From: Cyrtodaria siliqua
Lineage: Eukaryota; Mollusca; Bivalvia; Adapedonta; Hiatellidae
Direction of reading: 5' to 3'
Length of the DNA stretch: 64,000 bases
Assembly: GCA_037043455.1 (NCBI GenBank)
Contig: JAWPHD010011198.1
Span: 22,108-86,107, forward strand
The position numbers and the translations under genes are program-made. Every line of letters begins with the position of its first letter. The first letter of the stretch is position 1. Shown here one piece after another: positions 33,873 through 45,800 of this stretch. Below the pieces are notes generated by a model. The model was not told where the DNA came from and ran no database searches. It worked only from the letters and a program-made list of their open reading frames with translations.

Positions 33873-36800
33873 ATAATAATCACATTAACAATAATAATAA
33901 TAATAATAATAATACAGATTGTGGTTAAATAGGGTAATTTCAATATTAAACAAAGATCTAAATGCATGGAGTCATTCAAAAACACAGCACATTAATATAA
34001 AGCAGTATCAAAGGTAATATAACTATTTTCAAATTACAAGTTGTCCGAACATCCATCAAAAGACAATACATTGTCATTCAATGTGATTTCAGGTGATTTT
34101 GAAACGGAAAATACTACACCTCGGAGGTTTACATGTAATTGGTGGTGGTAAACCTTAATTCCACTAAAGGTTTACCACCACTAATGACATGTAAGCCTCC
34201 GAGGTGTAGGCCTCCGAGGTGTAGTCAAATGAAGTTCCTATAATAAAAAGTAATCCCTCCTTTTTTGATGAAAACGGGCATTATAAGTTGGGGAAAACTG
34301 CCCATTCCTATTCGATTTTGTGGTTGTATGTATAAGAAGCGTATTAATAAGTTTAACTGGGTCTCTATGCTTACACTTTGTGAACAATGATAACAGTCAA
34401 TGAAAACAGCTGTACAGCTGTAACTGTTTGATCTCGTTTGTTAATTTAAACACCTCGATGGGCTACGCCCATTTCGATGTTTAAATGAACCAACTCAATG
34501 AAACCATACTCTATCTATTACATAACTGGTAGTTAGAGTACACCATTTATTCTGACAGGTAATATTTCATGGTGTCCCTTAATATTTTACAATTGGTAAA
34601 TAAAGTTTCGTTCTCATGAAATTGACACCGGTAAATGTGTTATTTAAATGTATACATGTATATTACAACTAACACTAACGTGTATTTTCGATTCATGCAT
34701 TTATCGATTCATGCATTTATAAAAGCTAAAGCTGTGTTAGAAAAGAGAACTAGTAAGTTAATCCTTAACCCGGTAAGCACGACTATAATAGCCTTTGCGT
34801 CCATTGTAAACCCAGATCAGCCTGCGAGTAACTTAAAAACACCCCCTTTTTACATAAATGGAATGGTCTTAATTCAAAGAAAGAACAGTCCATTATATAC
34901 AGTAGGGAGTTAAGGGTTAATTTTAATTACAAGACAACACGAAGTTCAATATGGTCTTTTTTGGTTCCATTAGACTTTATGTTTCACTGTTCAAAATAGT
35001 AAAGGTTATTAAATGAACAAACCTAAAACGTCTGGAAACTTCTTTTTCAGATATCGTTTTATATAAACGTCCTCTCGGCTGTTATCTATAACTAACAACT
35101 TGGAGTTTAGCTTTTCGCAGTGACGCAACGCGCCTGAAAACTGTTCGCGTAGCCTTGATTCGAACTTGTAACAGCTACGTCCGTTCTTTTTCCATCCTTC
35201 AGGACAGTCTGCATAAGTAGAACAATAAAAGTATACATCATTTGTAAGTGCATAAACGACAATGCAGAATTTAAGAAGATATAGTTGATTCTTTTCCCCA
35301 ATTTAAAGTTTGATAAATAGCGTGATTGCATGTAGCTAGATGATATTTATGGAGGAAGGAACCATTACACTTCATTTGAACAGTCTAAAAACAAACTTGA
35401 GGCCAGAATTTAACTGATAATTGGAGGCATACAAAATACAAGTGCCCCTGTGTCCGGAATAGTAAAGACACTGCGTCTAAACCTGCTTCTCGCCGCTGTG
35501 GGTTTCAATCCCACTTGGAGCTCGACTTTTCAAGTCAGAAAGTGTCGATTCTTACAGATGGCGGGAGATATACAGTACTGGTTCTACTCTAGAAAATGGT
35601 GATGTCTGCCTTTAACTAAAAAAATCGAAGGTCATATATGGCCTAACAGGTACTAAACAGGACGTAAAAACAATTCAAACAAAATACAGCCGTCTTACGC
35701 GTGACATTATCGTCTTCCTTGTCATTACAGTTATACATGTCCCTCAGCTGGGCGATGTCTATTGTACTTAAAGCGTCTCGCTGACCTATCTTCATCTTTA
35801 GTTTCTTTCCAATTCCAATTATCTGAAGGAATGAAACTTGGTTAATATATATTGGTTTTAAAATACTGCACATGTTCATACACAATTTCAGAGCGACACA
35901 GAAATTGAAAATGACAAAAATGACGCCTGGGCGTGTGTAACAACGCCAAAGGTAACAATTCCGCTAAAGGTAACAACCACCGCTAAAGGTAGTAATTTCA
36001 ACGCTAAATAAAGGTAACAACCTCTACCGCTAAAGGTAACAATCACCTCTTTCGCTAAAGGTAACAAGGCTAACGCTAACCTAATGGTAACAACTTGTTT
36101 CAACATGTACAGTTTCAATGAAAATTGAGTAAACGTGTTATTTTTAGTTACTGTGGCACGTGTGGCCTAAGTTCTGCTACCTTTAGCGATAGAGGTAATT
36201 GTTACCTGTAGCGGAGGTTGTTACCTTTGAGATTGTTACTTTTAGCGGAGGTTGTTACTTTTAGCGGCGGTTGTTACCTTTAGCGGAATTGTTACCTTTA
36301 GCGTTGTTACAGCGTGTTTAAAATCAACAATCAGTATTTAGTAGTTGATAGTGCGATGATTTTCTAATAACTGGCATTGGTTTAGGCAATTTTACCTTTT
36401 ACAAAATTGTAAGAGGAAATAAACACCCCTTATTTCAAATCCGACGTTGATGAATATATTTACACGAGTAGCGTATACAAGCATAATAGAGGACTCATAT
36501 ACACTTTATTCAATGAATTTGAATAGAAAATGATATGAAACACAAGATATGGCAAACAGTTATGGAGCATATCTTAATTAAAAATTAAATCTGTCGTTGT
36601 ATAGACTCTTAATTTATCTACACTAATTTTGCATAGACACCTTTTCTAAAGTAAAATAGGACCCGCGCTTGGCTATATGCTGTGCAATATAACTTCTAAT
36701 ACACTATTTTATTGAAAACAAAGTGCCATCATAATAAATGACAAAGATATATGCATGTTTGCGAATGTTTTTTTCTCCGTACCTTTATTGTGACGTCACC

Positions 36801-39800
36801 AATATTAGTGAAGGCCTTCTGACTATAATGCATGACGCTCTCGTAGTCGTACGGGTAACCCCGGGAGCTGACGAGGGACGTGTTGGCCTTATCAAAGTCG
36901 GGCAAGTAACGGGGAGATATATTCTCTTCCAGAATCTGAACGTATTCGTCTCTGTCTGGTCGTGCCTGTGAAATGTGGAATGAGGATAAGATGTAAAAAA
37001 TAAACAGAGCTTGTTGTTGTTGTAAATACATGTACCTGTACAAGCAAAACACGTTTTATCATAAATAGTGGTTAACCCTTTCGCTGCCACAGTCGAAAAA
37101 AAATTGCATTTTTGCGACCAGTGTAAACCCAGATCAACCTGTCTATAATGTGCATGCTGATCATGGTTGCACTGTACCCACTCGGTAAGAATGTTTTCCA
37201 TAACACTTTATATACAAAATATCACTGGAAGGTTTGAATTTAAATTGTAGCAGACGACTTTTAAAATTTGGCGGCGAGAGGGTTAAACAATATTTACTTA
37301 TTAGCTTACATTGATTTGTTAGTATAGCATGTCATACAGTGCAATAGGGTGTATAGAATTATCGGTAGTAAAGAATCAGTTTCTGTTTAAATTCAGTTTT
37401 CTCAGCTCATGTATTTAGATTATTTTAAAATGTTCCGGACTTGACGCTATATCATATAAGAATACATTTATGTAGAAGTGAAATGATTTGTTGTGAAATT
37501 TTCTATGCAAAATATATCACTTAGTGTAACATCTCTCTCAAAAACAGATTTTTTACTGACCGAATGAATACTAACAAATCAATGTAAACAAAGAGGTATA
37601 AATACTGGTTTCACTTCTTTAGGATAAAAAGTGTGTTGCTTGTACAGGTATATATACCTACCTAACTTAGATCTACTTAATTTTGAATTGTTATGTTTTC
37701 GGATTCTCTTTCGAGTTTATTATCCCTGAGTTCTTGAAATCGCGAGATTGTGTATTCGCGAATATTAGCGAAAATAAAACCCTCGCGAATAAAACAGGAT
37801 CTACAGTATACTACCGTCCGGTTAACCAACTCCAGAGAACGTATTTGTAAATGTCAAATATTCAATTATTTAAATCTTGCCCAAAATATTCGCTTTTGAT
37901 GCTTTTTCTTGAATTATCTTGAAAAGAATATATGCGTTTGCCTATGTATATGTTTTAGTTGTGCATGTTCAAAACAAAAGTTGTGCCCAATAATTCGACA
38001 TTATTTTGAAATGTTTTATTTTTCTGACATCAGTGCAATACGTTGTCATTACGTCAACAACCTTAAACATGTATTGAAAGGTGAGCACTTTCAGTTATGG
38101 AAATATGCCCGTTACAGAGTGACTTATTAGATATGGAAATATTAGTCAAATGTAAATACAACCTTTTGAAAACGATTACTGTGTTGGTCATTTCCTAGCT
38201 GTCAAATATGGTAACCAACTGAGTTTTAAACAAGTGTTGTCCTGAGTTCTTTGACAATATTTAGTATATTATATGTGTACACACCTGTTCGTGCCAGAAT
38301 CCCAATGCGTGTGATATTTCGTGTATTGCCGTACCGACTCGTTCACAGCCACTACCAATGGACACCTTCTGCTCCCCTCCCACCTTGCCAACATTAGACC
38401 AACAACTGTTTGAAACAATAACACATACATATTAAAATTAATCGACTTAATTTATTATTTGTAAAGAAATAGCGGCAATATTCCACAAATTCTAGTTTTC
38501 TTTAAATCATAAAATTGTCACTGGAAATCATTCCACCTGAAAGTTGGACATTTAAAATAGGTTTGTAATTGTCTGCCATATAAGTGCAAAACATCCTAAG
38601 TTTGTACTATCATTTTTGCATGCACTGTACAAGATTTGTCAAACAAAACAATAAAGCGAAAGCGCAATCTGCTGTGAATGATGTTTGTGCATTTATTTTT
38701 TAATGTAATACTTCTACAGATGGGTATTCATACTTATAAAATATATTTATCTATCTATCTTATATAAAATTTCAGACATGTTACTTCACACGAAACAACT
38801 ATATATACTTGCTAAATAATAATAATGTAATAGCTGTAATGATATGTTTTGACAGCTGGTTTCAATGTAAGTAAAGCGTTGGTTTTTTTCTTCAATCGAA
38901 TTAAAATGGTATCGTATCATAATGTCATAAAACTATTTAGCATTCATTCGCATCGTTCCACATTAATACCTAGGTAAAATGTGTGTGATACAATATTCAG
39001 TATCAATACTTTCTGACATATATGTTTTTGTAAAATTAAACATTAACAGCAATCTCAATTTTATTTTCCAACTAAATTCGTTTCCTAAAAATCATCAGTA
39101 CATTCAACAATGTAAAAACATTAATGGCCAACCCACTATCCTGTAGAAACGACACACATCCAATATATGAAAGCCCTTCCATTGAAAATAAAACTATTTA
39201 GGTAACCAGGGCATAATCGGAAATGATTTCAGAAATAATCTTACCCTGGTTCGCTTATAAATCGGATGTAATCCTCGTCACGTAGTTTTTTTTCGCCGGA
39301 ACCGGATACACGTGTTGTTTTGTATGGACTTGATCGCCTTTTTGATAACAGACTTGGCCTTGGGAACTACAAAGATGTATTCAAGAGATGTTTTTTCTAT
39401 GCTTTATATTACTAACAATGTCATGTAGGCTGTATCATTAACTCATTTACACTTCTCCTAGTCGAAACCGTGTAGACGGTTTTGGAAACTGTGTAGATGG
39501 AACAAGATGGCGGCAAGGAAAACAAGCGACATGTATGTTTATTAAAAATCAACCTCTTCCTTTGTATGTTTTTTGGTTATTTAGGTCACTCGATGTAACA
39601 TACTTTCACCTAAATGTTCGATGCTTAGAACCATACCCATGGCATTCCCATATTAAACATTCACCGCCCGTAATGGGCGTCCAAAGATGACAGAATCCAA
39701 TTTTAAATATTTGAAGCGGAGAACGAACCGGTTTTTCGACAATAAGTTCGCTTTTAGCCCAATTTGTGCATACCTGTGGAGGTAAACCATTTGATATATA

Positions 39801-42800
39801 TCCTTTAGAATGCAAGAAGTTGCATTAATGTCACAACGTAAAAACATATGTGTTCGTTGATGTAATTTCCTAACTGTCATCGCTTCCATATTTAATATGA
39901 GTCTCCACCAGAAATTAAATTTGATTTAATTATTTGAGGATATGCTAATACATGAATATATATGTACACGTGTATGTAGATCTATGGCTAATATAAGAAT
40001 ATTTTATGGGTATCCGGTGAAGATAGGAAATTCCAACCCGATTTTATCGGAAACGAGACTCTGCCGAGGTTCCGATTAAAACACTTATACCGAGGGTTGG
40101 AATACCCTATCTGAACCGAATACCCATGATAGATTCTTTTTCTTGCATATCAGAGACATGTAGTGCGTTGACGCCACCAGCTGCTAACGTTTTGCATGTT
40201 TTCCTGCATACCGGATGTTGGCGCGTGTGAATTTTATCTCGACCCTAGTGTGAGATGGAAATATCTAGCCCTGGTGAAATGACGGATATCCTTGTCCGGT
40301 ATGCAAGAAATAAGCAGTATGATCCCCATTGGATAGACTAATTATTATTAGTATTGTTTTTATTATTAATAAACCCCTCCTTCAATGGACCGGGTTGTTT
40401 CAGAACTAAGATTAGAAACAACAAAACTAGTATCGTCAAAGATTCTTGTCCATATTATCATAACCATTCTCATATCAGCTATGTATATTCATGGATGCAT
40501 TCATGTGAATGATAGTGCTTAACTTACAAATGTCGTCTGCGAACACAAATGGCACCACACCGCCTTTCCAGATCCGAGAACTGCGCATTGTTGCTCGCTT
40601 GTAGCGCGACCATCTTTGTCTAATACTGTTGCCGTATATTTGTTGTTCAGATTCTTTGTCCAGAATAATGTCACCGTTATAGAATACAGAACCACCTGCA
40701 TAAATGAACGTAGCATACTGGGTGATACTTCATTGTAACTGTATAGGACTTAATATGTACTTTTCAAAGGAATATAAATCACACTAGAATTTGATTTTAC
40801 AACACTAATTTGCGATGTAAAGGGTATTGCGTCTTCATTCCACACCCCCACATCCCTCCCCCACGCCCCCTTTTTTAAAAAATGCAATTGACTATTAACA
40901 AAGAAAAAGTGCCAGAAACATTTTAAATACGTTCTTCAGACAAAAATTCTTAACAAAAATTAAAAAAGGTACAATTAATCCAAACACCAAACGACAGTTA
41001 GGCTTTTGTAGAACACGGAATGTGTTTTTTTTCTCTATTGTGTTTTATATGTTTATATATATATTATTTTCTTTAGAATTGAAAATTGGCCCTCAGGCTA
41101 TTACCTGTGCCTCTTGGTCTGTTTTCCTCTGATGATGTACACAAGGAGGGAGGGCAGATATCTTGAAAACAAGAAACAACAAACCTAAAATTTAAGACGA
41201 TATACACAAGGAAGGCGGGCAAATATCTGATGTGCGATCCGTGGAAAAGAATGAAATAACACATTTAGAATGTAACGGTAGGAATAACGTGTAATAATAA
41301 AGGTCTCACACCTCTATTATCTCCCCTGAAAGCTCACGGACCTAGAGACAAAAGGAAAACAGAAAATAATTCTATTTTTTCTCAATTTTAGGCAATTTTT
41401 AATGTGAAAAATAGGTTTTTCTTTGCTTTAGCATACATCTGCAGTGTAAAAGACAGATGATACAGAAAATTCCATATTGATATGAGGTTTCATTCAAATT
41501 TCAGAATTGTTTCACCGAAGCACCGCATATTCAGCTAGATAGTGTATGAATTTTGTATTTTCCATAGGGTTCACAAAACATGAGCGAGAAAAAAACCCAA
41601 CCTGGCTAACTTATGTATTTTATTGTTTTAAATTACTGGTCTTGGCTATACAGAAGATATTAAACCAACAACAATGTCTGCAGCCCTGCTTTGAAGCTCA
41701 GATGTTGGAAAAGGCTGTACAGTAACCCTATGGGAAAATTAATTGAGGTGTGAGACCTAAACCAATAAATAAAATTATTATATAACCTATAAATAGACGC
41801 GTTTTCATTGGCTAAAAAGTAATTTTTTAGAAAAAATATCTAGCGATATTGACCTGTTTTTTTGATATTGACCTGTTTTTTTGATATTGACCTGTTTTAT
41901 ATAATTGTTTTTTTGATATTGACCTGTTTTATATAATTGTAAATTGAGGGTTATATAATAAAACAGTTATGGACTTTTCAGCTGTTATACATGATGTTGA
42001 TATGTACCAAAAAATCTTTATTGACCTCGGCTATCGCCTCGGTCAATAATGAATTTTTTGGTGCATATCACATCATGTATAACAGCTGAAAAGTCCATAA
42101 TTGTATAATGTTTCCTTAAACCGTTAACGTGGTACACGGCAGTCTTGATTATTAAAACGACTATGATATCTTTTGTTTCAAAAAAGCAAAGAAGAATGGT
42201 ATATATTTCAATTTCTTTTCCTCCGATATTTAAATATTTACACGCATCTTCAAAGTAAACGTGACATTAAATAAATAAATCAAAATACTTCACCGAAGTT
42301 TACTGATAAGCCCGACAAAACCTGGACATTATTGGGATGTCTTATCGAAACATATTAACGTATTTAACATCAGAACAGTCATTCGGATGATATTTAACAC
42401 GCCAGTGCTTGCACGCGCGCACGCAATTCCGAAAGAGTGCCGTTTGTCCGTTTACATCTTGTATAATGGGTACGAGTGTCTGACCAAAGAAGAGATTTCA
42501 GATTGCCTCGTGGTAGCGACCTGCCCAGTTGGCGCATTAAGCAAGGGGGATTTTCTTACCCCAGGGTTTTGCGATTGTTACTGTTCTTATGCATATTGCG
42601 CACAAAGGTAGTGCAATGTTTTTGTGATCGTTTGTATCACTAACGACAGTTGATTACGGTTACTTATAACCCGGTATAATTATGGACAGTATATTATGGT
42701 TTTAAGTGCGTATATTATGTATACACACTTTTTCTATGTAATCTATAATGAACATTGCACTACGTGACCCCGTAAGCGATAGCTCCAGTTAAGAACCGTA

Positions 42801-45800
42801 AAAACGGCAATCGGAATACCTCGCCTATTAGTCTGGAACCCTTCCTCTACTGCGCCCGCTGAGAGTAGCGAGCGCAGTAGGGGAAGGCTACCAGACTACT
42901 CGCCGATATACTATTTCCGAAGCCGGCCGGTAGCGAGCGCATTAGGGGAAGGGTACCAGACTACTCGCTGATATACTATCTCCGAAGCTTGCCGGTAGCG
43001 AGCGCATTAGGGGGAAGGGTACCAGACTACTCGCTGATATACTATCTCCGTAGACTGGTCCCCGATTATCCTGCGAGCGAATTAGGGGAAGGGTACCAGA
43101 CTACTCGCTGATATACTATCTCCGTAGACTGGTCCCCATGTCCTTGACACCTCACTAATGTTCGTCGCCAATAGTTAGATTGGGCACCAGTGTACTATCT
43201 CCGAAGCTTGTCGGAAATCCGCGAGTAGTTACGAGTTGTGGACTACTCGCCGAAATCTTGCCATCGGAACTATCCGCAGTCGGTGAGGATAAATCAGTAC
43301 TGACTAACTGTCTCGCCAGTGACCAATACTCGATAAATACGACTAAATAGGACAATTTCAGAGTTTAAGTCTAGCGTCAGTATCAGGAGTCATAACATTA
43401 CAATATGTACTATTTAATTATGTCGTTACAGGTTTGAGGCCGTGGCCTAATGGTTAGTGCGCTCGACTTCTATACAGAAGATCCGAATTCAAATCCCTTA
43501 GTATTTTTTTCTCTGTTTTTTCTTTTTTCTCTTATCTTCTCTGCAATAAGTAATTAATCTGCTCCCCATATGTGCGGAAATATACGCATGCAGCTATCAT
43601 AAGATGCAAAACATCCCACAAAACACGCCTCCTAGTCTTCATCTATTGGCTTTTTATAACTTAAAATTTATAGAAAAAAGCTCTAGAACGAAGCTTTTTT
43701 AAAGCTAAAACTTGTAAAAAAATTATAATTATGTCACGTGTGTAAATAGCCAAAAGTCAGAATTCGTCAAAAATTATTTATTAGTCAGCAGTTACCCGTA
43801 TGACCTTGACAGAGATTTTTCCTCATGGAAAATGACAATTGATACAATCCCAGTATGCAAATGTATATTTTTCTTTTGCGGTATGGTGACGTATTCGGGT
43901 CCATAAAGTTGTTTTCAAGTTATTGCTAAAATTCGCGGGGTTCTTTTTCCGACTGTTTACATAGTACAAATGAACTTAATTTTCGGAAATGGACAATATT
44001 CATAACCTTTGTTGTTTCTTTATGGTTACTTTTTAAAAAGGTCAACCAGGTACATAAGATAATTGAATCATAGTGTATCTAAATATGTTTAAGTAACGAT
44101 TGCTTACTTCCTAATATCTGCTATGTGTCAGATAAATGCACTTGTATTTTTATTTAAAAAATAAAAAAGAATGAATTAATTCCTCTTGATTGGAATCTTT
44201 AATTATATATATTAAACGTTCGGCATTGTGATTAAACCCGACACACAGAACCATGTCGCCTTTATTTCGCGTATCATAGATCTAGATAGAGATGTCTTAA
44301 CTATTGGAAACCAACGATTACTATTCAACCAAACGGGAATTATATATCGGAAACGGCGCATACAGCGAGGTTTACAACCGTGTCATATTTACGCTCGATT
44401 TAATAATTGCGGTTTGTTTGATCAGTAAATAAAACTAATACTAACAGTTAAGGGAAACTTAACACACAAAAATGAATGAAAACTATGAAAATTCGTGCTG
44501 CTGCTTTCCTGAAAAATGGGATGAACATTAAACGTTTTGTGCAACACGTTTAACATTTGAATTCCTTGAATAACTTTTAAATGTGTTTATATATAAGAAT
44601 ACGCTTAGTTTACTAAACATAATAATGCTAATAAATTCCTTTCCGATAATATATGCAATATGTATGTGTTTGAAGCCTTGCCGGCCGCTCTATAATTACT
44701 GTTTTCGATTTTGATCATTTAATGAATCGTATACGTTAATGCTCATTGCATGAGTTGACCCCGATGCCCTTGTAAAGCATGTATTTGTGTTGTTTCTGCT
44801 CATGTGATCCGACACGCAAAGTTTGCAGTCCTTCACATTCTATTTACATTCTTGCGTCAGCTAATGTTGATAGGCGTGTATCCCCTCGATACATACATGT
44901 TAATGCAATGCTATGGACAGTTCATGGTTGGCTATATTACGGTAAATGAACGGACGCACGCTATATACATGTTCGAAGTGCGTGTAGAAAGGAGCATGAA
45001 CACCTTTATGTTGGAAGGATCCTTCATCCGGTACCTATAGGGGATGAAAAAAAAGAGCCGATCCGTATAATTATCTTAACCGGTAAAATATACAAAATCA
45101 GCGAGCCCCACCCCTCCAGCAATAACAGCAAGGTGACAGTCATGTTATAGAATTAATCCGAACTATAGTCGGCCAAATAACAACAAGTGTCTCCGCGTGG
45201 CTACGCCCACACAAATACGTTCCAATGTCAGCTTATTAGCACACTGGGTTTCGCGCTGTACGCTCAAGCGCTCGAAATAAAGTCTGCATGCGTGCACCAT
45301 TTATTTCCCTTACTTTCTTTCTACTTACATGATAGTGTGTCAAAATGCGTGTTGTATGAACATTGTTCTGCTCACTAACAAGTAACACCGGTCTCCGTAA
45401 TACAAAATAAACCTGCTTCTCGCCTCTCACCGCTGCGGGTTCGAATCCCACTGGGAGCTCGACTTGTGAGGAAGTGTCGATTCTTAAGGATGGCGGGAGG
45501 TGTACAATAGTGCTTCTACCCAGGAAAAGTGGGTGATCTGCCTCAACCACAAAAAAAAACTTACATGTGTTGAAAATGACGTAAAACACCATACAAACAA
45601 ACAAACAGTAATATTAACACTACATGTATTGGATATTGAACTTGTATATTATTGTCATGCATACAAATGTAAAATCGTGACATAACAATTTGACTAGATT
45701 GCCTGTCATGAAGGCACTATTTCTTTTCCCGAAAGTTACTAAATAATATCAGTTAAACGTTTAATGTTAGCAATAGACCATCCCCACACACGGAGTCTTG

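Noticed and set aside
42387..42611. Cys-containing 74-codon plus-strand frame
   Set aside because: Antisense within a large intron, no signal peptide or recognised pattern.
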